This document shows positions 32,274 through 42,671 of a stretch of 58,418 bases of DNA, piece after piece. Under the pieces are notes generated by a model, which searched no databases, was not told the DNA's origin, and saw nothing but the letters and a program-made list of their open reading frames with translations. How positions within the stretch are numbered: position 1 is the first letter of the stretch; each line of letters starts with the position of its first letter. This DNA comes from Prochlorococcus sp. AG-315-B03. Its GTDB lineage: Bacteria; Cyanobacteriota; Cyanobacteriia; PCC-6307; Cyanobiaceae. The stretch is taken from the NCBI GenBank assembly GCA_003283745.1, contig QBWA01000003.1, forward strand, positions 1-58,418, given 5' to 3'. The translations under genes were made by a program, and so were the position numbers.

Positions 32274-34612
32274 TAGAACTTCCAACCAATGCCAATGTTG
32301 TAACGCCAATCACCACTTAAATCTTGACTAGCAGCCTCTATACGAATTGGTCCAACTGGAGTATTTATTACAGCTCCAGGGCCTACTGAAAATCCAGAAC
32401 CTGGTTTTCCAAGTATTTCTCCAGGTTTTCCTGGGACACTTGATTGAGAACCAAAATCTGATCCTGCATCAGCAAAAAGAACCCCTGAAACTAATCTCCA
32501 AATAGGGAAGCGATATTCTGCAGTAGCTTCACCAAAACTTCTTGAGACACCTAGATCACAAGAACTCCAACCTCGAACAGAACTAGTACCACCCAAACAG
32601 AATGCTTCATAGGGAGGCAAATCACCAACTATTGTTCCAACCTTTGCTTGGAAGCCTATTGATTGAGCACAATCTGATTTTTTACCTTTTTTGGAGCGAC
32701 AGCTTTTATGAAACTTTAACCAATTAACAGGATAAAAACGTGAATAAGTAACTCTTGATCTATTGAATGTTGGTGAATTCTCTCCAAAAGAAATAAATTG
32801 CTCAGAGCCAATATTTAAATAATCGCCAGAGGTAGGGTTTCTTGAATTATCTAAATTATTATATGTAACTGCACTTTTAAAACTTACAAGTGTATTTTCA
32901 GTAGCGCAATTATAGGCCACACAAATAACTTCTTCTTTAGGAACTTTTCCGTCTATTAAATTAGTAGACGCTACGCCATATGGTCTCCTTTCACCGGCAT
33001 AGTCTATAGGCTTAACTTTTTGGAAATTTGCTCCTACAAGTACGCTCCATGGCACTTTCTTTAGCGGCTGTCCACCATTCAGAGGTCTTGCAAAAGAGAA
33101 ACCACCGCCTGTTCTTTCTAATACGATGGAATCACCTTGATAATCAAACCAGCTAAACTGAGATGAAGAGGATTTAGCTTCTGCAACAGAAGAAAATGGA
33201 CCTGTCTCAATTAAATTATTATTACTATTAAGATCTAGATTATGAGATTGGTTTATATCGTGGCTTATTGATGTATTAATAGCTTCATATCTATCCATAA
33301 CGCCCCGAATACTTCCTCCATCCTGGCTTCTGAATTCTTGCGGAACTTCTCTACTTAAATATAAAGAGGTCCTAAATGATGTTTTATGCTTATCATTTTT
33401 AATCCAAGGATCATACAAAGACAGGTTCAGAAGTGCTCCATACTCTCCATACGTTAAATTCATATTTGTTGACCAAGATCTTCCAACAAGATTTGTTTCT
33501 TGAAGTCCAACCTGTCCAAATACACCCTGTGCTCCGCTATATCCAAGTCCACCAGTCAAAGAACCGGTTCTTTGCTCAGTAATTCCTAATGATATTATAA
33601 CTTTACCAGGCTCAGATTTGACCGGGTTTAATATAACTTTTACATCATTAAACAGCGATGTTGAATATAATCTTTTTATATCTGACTCTAATTTTTCTCT
33701 ATTAAAGATATTCCCAACTTGAGTACTTAATTCTCTTTCAATGACCCATTTTTTAGTTTTACCCTTGATCAACTCACCTTTTTCATTCTTAGTATTACCT
33801 TCTTCATCAATAAAATTAATCTCAATCCCAGAGACCATTACCTCTTGAATAGATAACTGAACAATTCCTTCTTTTGTTACTCTACTTGGTCCAGAAATTC
33901 TAACCAATGAATATCCATTTGATGTATACCATTCCTTGATTTCTTTAATTCTAATCTGAAGAGTATTTAAATTCAAAGTTTTACCATAATCATTATTAAA
34001 AATTTCAGTTAATTTATCGTTTGATATTATCTTAGTTAGCGGCAATATCTCGATATCATTTAATATAGGGTTTGGTTCCACTTCAACCAATAGTTGAACA
34101 CCTAAAGGGCTCTGCAAAGACTCAATACGAGCACCTGCGAACCAACCACTTGAATATATTCTATCTAAATCTTTCTTTACTTCTTCACTCGTAACTTTAC
34201 TTCCTGGCCTTATAACCATTAAATCATAAGCAACAATTTTCAAACGTTCTTTATCAGGATGATCATCAAGACCTTTAATAAGTATTTCAGATATTAAAAC
34301 TCTTTTTTCTGGAGGTGAGTCTTTCTTGTTTTCACTATCTTCACCCTCAGCTAATAAAAAATGATCTGACTTAAAATCTAATTTATTACTAGTATTTAGA
34401 ACATTAGCTCGATCGATATCTATTCGATTATTAATAGAGAAGGAATACTTTCCTTCATCCGAGTTACTTGTAGCTTTTGTTTCACTCGCAAAGCTTAGTA
34501 GAGGAAGTGCTAATGCAATGAGATATGCACTTTTGCTAATTACTTTCGATGAAGAAATTGTGTTTTGTTTGACCATAGATTTCTGGGCAAGTCGGTTAAA
34601 AGCCACAATCAT
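32273..34612 (-). CDS. bamA: BamA/Omp85-family outer membrane protein
   Basis: POTRA repeats, C-terminal barrel ending in aromatic F (NIGIGWKF), FCLGGTSSVRGW motif. Confidence 0.9.
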   Translation of the reverse strand: MIVAFNRLAQKSMVKQNTISSSKVISKSAYLIALALPLLSFASETKATSNSDEGKYSFSINNRIDIDRANVLNTSNKLDFKSDHFLLAEGEDSENKKDSPPEKRVLISEILIKGLDDHPDKERLKIVAYDLMVIRPGSKVTSEEVKKDLDRIYSSGWFAGARIESLQSPLGVQLLVEVEPNPILNDIEILPLTKIISNDKLTEIFNNDYGKTLNLNTLQIRIKEIKEWYTSNGYSLVRISGPSRVTKEGIVQLSIQEVMVSGIEINFIDEEGNTKNEKGELIKGKTKKWVIERELSTQVGNIFNREKLESDIKRLYSTSLFNDVKVILNPVKSEPGKVIISLGITEQRTGSLTGGLGYSGAQGVFGQVGLQETNLVGRSWSTNMNLTYGEYGALLNLSLYDPWIKNDKHKTSFRTSLYLSREVPQEFRSQDGGSIRGVMDRYEAINTSISHDINQSHNLDLNSNNNLIETGPFSSVAEAKSSSSQFSWFDYQGDSIVLERTGGGFSFARPLNGGQPLKKVPWSVLVGANFQKVKPIDYAGERRPYGVASTNLIDGKVPKEEVICVAYNCATENTLVSFKSAVTYNNLDNSRNPTSGDYLNIGSEQFISFGENSPTFNRSRVTYSRFYPVNWLKFHKSCRSKKGKKSDCAQSIGFQAKVGTIVGDLPPYEAFCLGGTSSVRGWSSCDLGVSRSFGEATAEYRFPIWRLVSGVLFADAGSDFGSQSSVPGKPGEILGKPGSGFSVGPGAVINTPVGPIRIEAASQDLSGDWRYNIGIGWKF

Positions 34613-34630
34613 TTGCTGACAATACTTTGT

Positions 34631-35374
34631 TCAAGTTGTTGTAGAGGAATCTCCCTGAATGCGTTTGAAGATCTCTCCATAGGCATTAATCACTCCCCCA
34701 AGATCTTGCCGAAAGCGATCTTTGTCAAGGATTCGATCCTTAGGATCTGATATCTTTTTATCCCATAACCTAAAATTATCTGGGCTTATCTCGTCAGCAA
34801 CTAAAATTTCGCCTAAGGAATTGGTTCCAAACTCTAATTTAAAATCAACTAATAATAGGTCTCTTAAATCAAAAAAATCTTTTAAAATATCATTAACATT
34901 CCTGGCAATTTTCTCTATTTCTTCCCTCTGCTGAATGCTTACTATTCCAAGTATCTTCAATCTTTCTTCAGTAAGGATAGGATCACCTAATTCATCATCC
35001 TTGAAATACAAATCCAACAGTGGAGGAGATAATAATGTACCTTGTTTTATTGGAGTTTCTCTGCACAATGAACCAGTTGCCACATTGCGAATCACAACCT
35101 CTAAAGGGAATATATTAATTTTCTGAGCATACATCCATGTTTCAGATTGAAGTTCTAAAAAATGAGTTGCAATTCCATTAACTTCAAGTAATTCAAAAAG
35201 AGAGGCAGATATCTTGCAATTCAAACGTCCTTTACCATCTATCTTAGAACGTTTTTTTGCATTAAAAGCTGTTGCATCGTTCTTGAACTCTACTAATACC
35301 CTCTCAGGGTTTTCGCAAGCAAAAACTCTTTTAGCTTTACCTTCATAAATTAGTGATCCTTGGATATGATTCAT
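34631..35374 (-). CDS. purC: phosphoribosylaminoimidazole-succinocarboxamide synthase
   Basis: [45 protein letters not shown]. Confidence 0.96.
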   Translation of the reverse strand: MNHIQGSLIYEGKAKRVFACENPERVLVEFKNDATAFNAKKRSKIDGKGRLNCKISASLFELLEVNGIATHFLELQSETWMYAQKINIFPLEVVIRNVATGSLCRETPIKQGTLLSPPLLDLYFKDDELGDPILTEERLKILGIVSIQQREEIEKIARNVNDILKDFFDLRDLLLVDFKLEFGTNSLGEILVADEISPDNFRLWDKKISDPKDRILDKDRFRQDLGGVINAYGEIFKRIQGDSSTTT

Positions 35375-35560
35375 TAACAGCTCTAAATCAAATTATTATA
35401 AATAGACTATGCAAAAAAAATCACTGGAATCTAAGAAAATCTCTTTAACAAAGAAACCAAAACTCCTGAATTATTAATCCCTATAAGCATAATCTGATTG
35501 ATTCTGCAGTGGTAATGAAAATTCATTAAAAAATTTTTTTAATCAAGCTATTAAAAAATC

Positions 35561-36886
35561 ATGACAAAAAAACTAGGGAATAGGGATCTTAGAAGGCCAA
35601 GAAACATCCTTGTGGTGGGAAATGGAGGTAGAGAAAATTCTATTGCTTGGGCTTTAGCCAAAGATAAATTTACAGAAAAAATCTATGTTAGCCCTGGCAA
35701 TGGTGGCACGGCTAGTCAAAGAAAGTGTATTCGCCTGAAAACTGATTCTGAAGCTCATGAATCCATAATTAAAGAGTGCGAAAGATTACAAGTCGACTTA
35801 ATAATTATCGGTCCTGAGGCTCCTTTAGCTGCTGGATTAGCAAACTCTCTTAGAGCAGCAGGACTAACCGTTTTTGGTCCTTGCAAAAATGGAGCTCTAT
35901 TAGAAGCAAGTAAAGATTGGGCCAAAAGACTTATGGTTGAAAACAATATTCCTACTGCTAGATACTGGACTACAAGCTCTGAAGCAGAAGCCTTAGAAAT
36001 ACTTCATCATTACGGAAAACCTCTTGTAACGAAAGCGGACGGTCTAGCATCCGGCAAAGGGGTAACTGTATGTGAAAGCATAAATCAAACAAAGAAATCA
36101 ATTAAAGAAATATTTTCAGGGAAGTTTGGTCAAGCTGGAAATAAAGTTATCCTTGAAGAGAGAATTGAAGGGCCAGAGGTTTCTATTTTTGCTCTTTGCG
36201 ATGGGGAGCAACTTCTTGTACTGCCTCCAGCACAAGATCATAAAAGGCTGCTTGATGGAGATAAAGGACCAAATACTGGAGGGATGGGGGCTTATGCACC
36301 TGCTCCTTTAATTAATCAAAAAGAACTGATAGAAATCACTGATTTAATTCTTATTCCGACTTTAAATGGCCTTAAACGAAAAAAAATAAATTATATAGGC
36401 GTTATATATGCAGGATTGATGCTGACATCCTCTGGTCCCAAAGTCATAGAATTCAATTGCCGATTTGGAGATCCTGAATGCCAAGCTTTAATGCCCTTAA
36501 TGGGAGATGAATTAGGAGCAGTACTGCTGTCGTGTGCTAGAGGTGAACTAAAGAATTCTCCGCAGCTTACTTTTAAAAGTGGCTTTAGTGCATGTGTTGT
36601 AGCAGCATCCAAGGGTTACCCTGAGTCACCTCAAACAGGCGACAAAGTAGATATCTCATTAGAGAGTAATTCTTCAGTCCAAATCTTTCATGCAGGTACC
36701 ACAATTAACGACTCAAACAATATAATCACTTCAGGCGGAAGAGTTCTTTCAATTGTTGCACAGGGAGAAAGCTTTGATGAAGCTTTTAATCTTGCTTATA
36801 AGAGTATGAAAAAAGTTAATTTCAAAGGTATGCAATTCCGTAAAGATATTGGTTATCAAGTTAGAGATAATAAAATTAATAATTAA
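35561..36886 (+). CDS. purD: phosphoribosylamine--glycine ligase
   Basis: LVVGNGGRENSIAWAL, VIIGPEAPLAAGLA, KADGLASGKGVTVC, GGMGAYAPAP, EFNCRFGDPE. Confidence 0.97.
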   Translation: MTKKLGNRDLRRPRNILVVGNGGRENSIAWALAKDKFTEKIYVSPGNGGTASQRKCIRLKTDSEAHESIIKECERLQVDLIIIGPEAPLAAGLANSLRAAGLTVFGPCKNGALLEASKDWAKRLMVENNIPTARYWTTSSEAEALEILHHYGKPLVTKADGLASGKGVTVCESINQTKKSIKEIFSGKFGQAGNKVILEERIEGPEVSIFALCDGEQLLVLPPAQDHKRLLDGDKGPNTGGMGAYAPAPLINQKELIEITDLILIPTLNGLKRKKINYIGVIYAGLMLTSSGPKVIEFNCRFGDPECQALMPLMGDELGAVLLSCARGELKNSPQLTFKSGFSACVVAASKGYPESPQTGDKVDISLESNSSVQIFHAGTTINDSNNIITSGGRVLSIVAQGESFDEAFNLAYKSMKKVNFKGMQFRKDIGYQVRDNKINN

Positions 36887-36887
36887 G

Positions 36888-38936
36888 ATGGAAAATTCTA
36901 ATATTGAGAAAATAGAATCTTATAATACATCAACTTTACATAATAAGGGTATTTGGGAAACAATTAAGGCATGGTGGCAAAGATTCAATTTAAGATCGAA
37001 GCTTCTTGCAATAGGAACCTTAGTAGTAAGTTTCATAATGACTCTTATTACTTTTTTTGCATTAAGTAGCATCCAAAAAGATGCTGGAATGAATGACACG
37101 AGGTATGCAAGAGATTTAGGATTATTATTATCAGGGAATGTTACCGAGTTAGTAGCAAACGACCAAGATAGAGAACTTTTTAATGTTGCAGAAAAATTCT
37201 GGCGATCAAGTAGAAATTTAAGGTACATATTTTTCACAGATCCAGAAGGTTTTGTAAAACTAGGTATTCCTGTTAGCGCTACTTCTACTGATTCTGATAA
37301 AGCTAGTTCTTTACAACTCACTAGGAAATTACAATTACCATCCGAATTAAACAAACAACCTCAATTCCCATTAATCAGACAACATTCAACTCCTCAAGGT
37401 CAAGTAACTGATGTCTTTGTTCCAATGATTTGGAAAGGAGAGTATTTAGGCACATTGGCACTTGGTGTAACACCAAATAAAAAAGCCCTTGCTTCAGCTG
37501 CTTTAACTAGGGAGATAACAGTTGCTGTTTTTATTTCTATTTGGGTTCTAGTAATTATAGGAGCTGTATTTAATGCATTAACAATTACTAGACCTCTTCG
37601 AGAATTAGTTAATGGAGTAAGAGAAATCGCTAAAGGTAATTTTAAATCCCGAGTAGATCTTCCAATGAGCGGTGAATTAGGAGAATTACTCAACGGATTT
37701 AATGCCATGGCAACGAAATTGGAAGAATATGAGGCGGCAAATATTGAAGAATTGAAAGCTGCCCAAGTTAAGCAGCAATCATTGATTGCAACTATGGCTG
37801 ATGGTGCTTTGCTCCTTAATGAAAAAGGAGATATTGTTTTAGTAAACCCCACAGCCAGAAGACTTTTCCGATGGGAAGGAAGAAAGCTTGAAGGACAAAA
37901 GCTTTTAGACCAACTTCCTGAAGTACTTGTAAATAAATTAGAGACTCCTATTAACTCACTATTAAGTAACTTTGGAGATAGTGATGATTTAAGATGTAGT
38001 CTTGATGAACCTCCTAGGACACTTAGAATAGTTTTAAAATCTGTAAGAGATTCCTCAGGGGAAACTCTCAAAGGTATTGCTTTTACAGTTCAAGATCTGA
38101 CGAGAGAAGTTCAACTTAATGCTGCACAAAAGAGATTTATAAGTAATGTTTCACATGAATTAAGAACACCTCTTTTTAATATAAAAAGTTATATAGAAAC
38201 ACTCTATGATTTAGGAGAAAAACTTTCAAAAGATGAGCACAAAGAATTTCTCGGTATTGCAAATTCCGAAACAGATAGACTTACTAGATTAGTAAACGAT
38301 GTGCTTGATCTTTCGAGGCTAGAGTCTGGAAGAACAATTCAATTAGAATCGATCAGTATAAAGGAAGCAATAGAACAGACTCTTAGAAACTACAAACTTA
38401 ACGCAGTTGAAAAAAACGTTACCTTAACAACCAATCTAGAAAATCATCTCCCTTTGGTATTAGGTAATTGGGATATGTTACTTCAAGTTTTAGATAATCT
38501 TGTAGGCAATGCTCTTAAGTTTAGTCAAAATGGTGGGCAAATAAATTTAAAAGCTTATACCTGGCCGGACATATGCTTAGCTTCACCAATAGAAAAAAAC
38601 AATTCAGCACCTCATTGTGAAATTTTATCTCCAATGCCTAAATTAAGATTAGAGATCTCTGATACGGGGTGTGGCATATCTGAAATGGATCAACAAAGAA
38701 TTTTTGAACGTTTTTATAGAGTTGAGGATTCGGTGCATACCGAGGCAGGAACGGGATTAGGTCTCTCAATCGTTAAAGGTATTATCAATAAGCATGGCAG
38801 CAATATAAGAATGGCTAGCGAGCCGAATGTAGGAACAACTTTCTGGTTTGATCTTTCTCTAGAGGATTCAGATGCAGACCAATTATTATTACAATCTGCA
38901 AGGAAGAATTGGGAATTAGAAAATGCTCAATCTTAA
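36888..38936 (+). CDS. nblS: membrane sensor histidine kinase (NblS/DspA/Hik33-like; ATG 36888, ORF track begins at TTG 36849)
   Basis: Two TMs, HAMP, PAS, HisKA (FISNVSHELRTPLFNIKSYIE), HATPase (DNLVGNALKFS, GTGLGLSIVKGI). Confidence 0.9.
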   Translation: MENSNIEKIESYNTSTLHNKGIWETIKAWWQRFNLRSKLLAIGTLVVSFIMTLITFFALSSIQKDAGMNDTRYARDLGLLLSGNVTELVANDQDRELFNVAEKFWRSSRNLRYIFFTDPEGFVKLGIPVSATSTDSDKASSLQLTRKLQLPSELNKQPQFPLIRQHSTPQGQVTDVFVPMIWKGEYLGTLALGVTPNKKALASAALTREITVAVFISIWVLVIIGAVFNALTITRPLRELVNGVREIAKGNFKSRVDLPMSGELGELLNGFNAMATKLEEYEAANIEELKAAQVKQQSLIATMADGALLLNEKGDIVLVNPTARRLFRWEGRKLEGQKLLDQLPEVLVNKLETPINSLLSNFGDSDDLRCSLDEPPRTLRIVLKSVRDSSGETLKGIAFTVQDLTREVQLNAAQKRFISNVSHELRTPLFNIKSYIETLYDLGEKLSKDEHKEFLGIANSETDRLTRLVNDVLDLSRLESGRTIQLESISIKEAIEQTLRNYKLNAVEKNVTLTTNLENHLPLVLGNWDMLLQVLDNLVGNALKFSQNGGQINLKAYTWPDICLASPIEKNNSAPHCEILSPMPKLRLEISDTGCGISEMDQQRIFERFYRVEDSVHTEAGTGLGLSIVKGIINKHGSNIRMASEPNVGTTFWFDLSLEDSDADQLLLQSARKNWELENAQS

Positions 38937-38951
38937 AAATAAATCTAACTA

Positions 38952-40451
38952 TTATTCGTTTTCCTTAATAGGCTTAAAGACACCTGATATTTGATCTTCA
39001 GAATTCACACGATGAGGTGCTCCACTAAAAATCTGCTCAAAATTGGAGAATGAGTCTTTTATTTGAGGACCTTTATTAGTAATAATATATTCACGTATTC
39101 TTTTATCATGCCAGGAGCCACGCATTTTGAAAACATTAATAGCTCTTGCCATTTCACCTCTAATCTCTACATATTGAAGAAGTAAAATTGAATCAGTTAT
39201 TGTCGAGATATGAGAATCAGTAATAGAGTGGCTACCCATAAATTCTTCTGCAGTATTAGTAAAGAATCCTGCTATTTCCTCTTGCTTTGCATAACCAGTA
39301 ACTCCTATAACGAACTGTCTAAATGCATTTAAACTTACACCTCGTGCTAATGCAGACAATGAGTCAATTGCCATTCTTGAAGGTTTATATTCAGTAATCT
39401 GAGTTTTAATAATTTGCAAATGATCTTCTAAACCTGTCGATTCTGGGTAAGCGCAAATAATTTTCAACAGCCCATCCTCCTCCATTTTCTCAAAATCAAT
39501 TCCCCAACTAGTTGCATTACGAAGTAATTGGGCTCTAGATTCCTCATAAGCAAAAAGAATTGCACGTTCTTTATTTATATATGCATCTTCAATAAATTTA
39601 GAAACTAACATTGTTTTACCTGTTCCAGTTGCGCCAGTTGCAAGAATAATTGAATCTTGAAAATAACCTCCTCCACACATCTCATCAAGATCAGGAACAC
39701 CTGAACTAATTCGGACATTTGATGATCTTTGGGTAAGTCTCATTGCACCCAGAGGAAACACGCAAATTCCTTTATTTCCCATTGTAAAAGGAAATTCACC
39801 CTTCATATGTGTAGTCCCTCTTAATTTCAGGATTTCAACTGTTCTTCTTCTTCTTTCAGACTCTAAAACATTCCTAAAAATAACAACATTATCAGAGACA
39901 AACTCTTCAACACCATATCTAGCTATTGGTCCATATTCATCAACTCTTTCAGTAGTCATAACAGTAGTGACGCCTATTTCTTTAAGTCTTGCAATAAGTC
40001 TAAATATCTCTCTCCTAACAACATAAATAGCATCATATTGCTGAAAAACTGCTGTCATAGAATCTATCGCTACTCTTCTTGCTTTATATTTTCTTATTGC
40101 ATAACTAATCCTCTCAATTAAGCCTGATAAATCAAAACTACCTGCAACATCCTGCCCATCTGGATCTGGAGAAGCATCTAAAATAAATAGTTTCTTTTGA
40201 TCTATAAGTTCTTGTAAGTCCCAACCAAAACTTGCTGCATTTCTAATAATATCTAAAGGAGATTCTTCAAAAGTAACAAATATACCTGGTTCATCATAAT
40301 TGCATATTCCATGTTGTAAAAATTGCAATGAAAAAACAGTCTTGCCTGTTCCTGAAGTACCACTTACCAAGGTACTTCGCGCAACTGGAAGACCTCCATG
40401 ACAAACATCATCAAAACCTTCAATTCCTGAAGGTAATTTTTGCACCTGCAT
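38952..40451 (-). CDS. kaiC: circadian clock protein KaiC
   Basis: Duplicated RecA-like domains (GTSGTGKTVFSLQFL; GATGTGKTMLVSKFI); phosphosite region ITDSHISTITDSI. Confidence 0.97.
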   Translation of the reverse strand: MQVQKLPSGIEGFDDVCHGGLPVARSTLVSGTSGTGKTVFSLQFLQHGICNYDEPGIFVTFEESPLDIIRNAASFGWDLQELIDQKKLFILDASPDPDGQDVAGSFDLSGLIERISYAIRKYKARRVAIDSMTAVFQQYDAIYVVRREIFRLIARLKEIGVTTVMTTERVDEYGPIARYGVEEFVSDNVVIFRNVLESERRRRTVEILKLRGTTHMKGEFPFTMGNKGICVFPLGAMRLTQRSSNVRISSGVPDLDEMCGGGYFQDSIILATGATGTGKTMLVSKFIEDAYINKERAILFAYEESRAQLLRNATSWGIDFEKMEEDGLLKIICAYPESTGLEDHLQIIKTQITEYKPSRMAIDSLSALARGVSLNAFRQFVIGVTGYAKQEEIAGFFTNTAEEFMGSHSITDSHISTITDSILLLQYVEIRGEMARAINVFKMRGSWHDKRIREYIITNKGPQIKDSFSNFEQIFSGAPHRVNSEDQISGVFKPIKENE

Positions 40452-40554
40452 TTTTCTTGAATCTTTTTGCTAAAAGAATGCTTAAAGCCTCTTATCTCTA
40501 AAACATAATGAATAATTCGGAAGATTCACTCAGTTATCGGTTGGACTTAAGAAT

Positions 40555-40905
40555 TCATCTACTCTTGTTTTCATCCTCGGACGAACTGTAGAAAGAAGAA
40601 AACGAATCACTCTCAGCCAATTCGTCATATAAAAGATCCAAACCAATTAAAACTTTATCTCTATCGGAAAGGTCACCAATAATCCTACGAACAGGTGGAG
40701 GTAAAATCTTCGCTAGTGTTGGAGTAGCCAAAATTTTATCTTCCTCTGCTAATTGAGGACTCTTAAGGACATCAATAACCTTAAGTGCATACACACCTCG
40801 AAATTCAGTTTCTAATATCTCCCTCAGAGTTTTCAAGGCTCTCATTGAATTTGGAGTATTCCCAGCCACATATAGCTTGAGAATATAAGTTTTCCTGGCA
40901 TTCAT
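40555..40905 (-). CDS. kaiB: circadian clock protein KaiB
   Basis: [77 protein letters not shown]. Confidence 0.97.
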   Translation of the reverse strand: MNARKTYILKLYVAGNTPNSMRALKTLREILETEFRGVYALKVIDVLKSPQLAEEDKILATPTLAKILPPPVRRIIGDLSDRDKVLIGLDLLYDELAESDSFSSFYSSSEDENKSR

Positions 40906-41077
40906 CTGAAACCTCGAAAAAGTCTAAAGAACAATTACCTTCCATACAATCTTGACTAAATCCCCCACAAACAGTGAAGATGTTAGTTTGTTTTTCGATT
41001 ACGATTAGGGCTTAATCGATTTTCTCTAAACTTAGGTTTTCTTGAGAAGCCTAATTTAAAGATATTCGAGCCTTAAC

Positions 41078-41518
41078 GTGTCTCCAAGATTCATGGCTGA
41101 TAAGAACGCACCTTCTCAAAAAGAAAATTCTCCAGTGGATACTTATGCAATAGTGGAAGCCTCTGGAAAGCAATTTTGGATTCAATCTAATCGTTATTAT
41201 GATTTAGATAGATGTCATGCTGAAGTTAATGATGTTTTAACTCTAGATAAAGTTCTTTTATTCAATGACGGGAAAAGTTTAAAGGTTGGTAAGCCTTATG
41301 TAAAAAATGCAAAAGTTGAATTAAAAGTCTTAGAGCATAGAAGAGGACCAAAAATAATTGTTTATAAAATGCGTCCTAAAAAAAAGACTAGAAGAAAAAA
41401 TGGACATCGTCAGGAATTAACTAGAGTTCTAGTTCAGTCCATCTCAGTTGGAACTAAAAGTAAAAAAACAAAAGCATCTAAAGAAGAGTCCAACTCTTCG
41501 GTTGATAAAGTAGAATAA
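41078..41518 (+). CDS. rplU: 50S ribosomal protein L21
   Basis: YAIVEASGKQFWIQSNRYYDLDR, KMRPKKKTRRKNGHRQELTRVLV. Confidence 0.95.
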   Translation: MSPRFMADKNAPSQKENSPVDTYAIVEASGKQFWIQSNRYYDLDRCHAEVNDVLTLDKVLLFNDGKSLKVGKPYVKNAKVELKVLEHRRGPKIIVYKMRPKKKTRRKNGHRQELTRVLVQSISVGTKSKKTKASKEESNSSVDKVE

Positions 41519-41557
41519 AATTAAATAAAAATAAGAATCAACAAAAACTTCTAATCC

Positions 41558-41824
41558 ATGGCTCATAAAAAAGGTACTGGTTCAACAAGAAATGGAAGAG
41601 ATTCAAACTCCAAAAGGCTCGGGGTAAAGGCCTATGGTGGCGAGAAAGTGACTGCTGGCTCGATTCTTATTCGCCAAAGGGGAACTTCAATTCTTCCAGG
41701 AATTAATGTTGGAAGAGGAAAAGACGATACTCTCTTTGCACTATCTGACGGCTTAGTCCATTTTGAGAGCATTCGCAGAGGACTAAGGAATAGAAAAAGA
41801 ATCAATATTGAAACTTCTAAGTAA
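41558..41824 (+). CDS. rpmA: 50S ribosomal protein L27
   Basis: [43 protein letters not shown]. Confidence 0.98.
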   Translation: MAHKKGTGSTRNGRDSNSKRLGVKAYGGEKVTAGSILIRQRGTSILPGINVGRGKDDTLFALSDGLVHFESIRRGLRNRKRINIETSK

Positions 41825-41825
41825 T

Positions 41826-42596
41826 CTAAAATTTATTTCTTCTAGGTTTATAAGCTCTTGTAGTAATTAAATATGGGTGAAAAACCTCTAAAAAACTTGT
41901 TTGTAATGTAGTAAAGAATTTATCAATCATTTCAGGCTCATCAAAATGAAAAGGATACTCTCCATTTTCACCTTTATAGAAGTACCAATTTAATAAAGCA
42001 ATTCCCTTCGGCGATAAGCGCTCTAAAAATATAGACAATTGATTTGATGGGTCAGGTAGATGCTCAAGTACATCTAGACAAATAACTGTATCAAATTCCA
42101 CATTAGAGGTATCTTCTAGGTCTCTATGAACTGAAATCAAATCCCCAATACCAAGCTGTCTTGCTCGTTGTTCTACAAAACTTCTATTTTGAGGATTAAG
42201 GTCAACGAACCATACATGCTCAACATCTGACAAAACTGATGCTGCCAAAGCATGCGTCCCAATTCCTCCTCCAAAATCCAAGACTTTTCCAGAAGCAAAT
42301 TTTTGCTGAAGACGAAGAGTGTCAGCGATATAACTAGAGCTATTTAAATGCCAAGATGCTAAATCTATTAGATGGGCGTCACCTACTTTTTCCTCATAAA
42401 AATCTCCAACATCATCTTTTGTAAAAGCACCAGGGTGCAAAGCAGCAAGATCGTCAATACCTTTAATCAATCTTTTCTCTAACTGATCACAATTAATTTG
42501 AAGAAAATCTAAAAGATGTTTTTTCAAATTAAAACCATCTTTTAAGAAGTCTGAAATGCTTAGATCTAAGTCATTCATATTTTTAGCTCTGTCCAT
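41826..42596 (-). CDS. SAM-dependent methyltransferase
   Basis: VLDFGGGIGTHALAA, VWFVDLNPQN, DTVICLDVLEHLPDP class I methyltransferase motifs. Confidence 0.8.
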   Translation of the reverse strand: MDRAKNMNDLDLSISDFLKDGFNLKKHLLDFLQINCDQLEKRLIKGIDDLAALHPGAFTKDDVGDFYEEKVGDAHLIDLASWHLNSSSYIADTLRLQQKFASGKVLDFGGGIGTHALAASVLSDVEHVWFVDLNPQNRSFVEQRARQLGIGDLISVHRDLEDTSNVEFDTVICLDVLEHLPDPSNQLSIFLERLSPKGIALLNWYFYKGENGEYPFHFDEPEMIDKFFTTLQTSFLEVFHPYLITTRAYKPRRNKF

Positions 42597-42671
42597 ACAC
42601 TAAATTATGACTTTATATGTTTAGGGTTACTTCAACAATCTTTTTTTATTCATTAATCCTACAAGAAATTT

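Noticed and set aside
37400-38071. 223-aa antisense ORF inside the nblS-like kinase (also 36920-37354)
   Set aside because: Long but overlapped entirely by a well-supported HAMP/PAS kinase; Ser/Leu-rich shadow translation.
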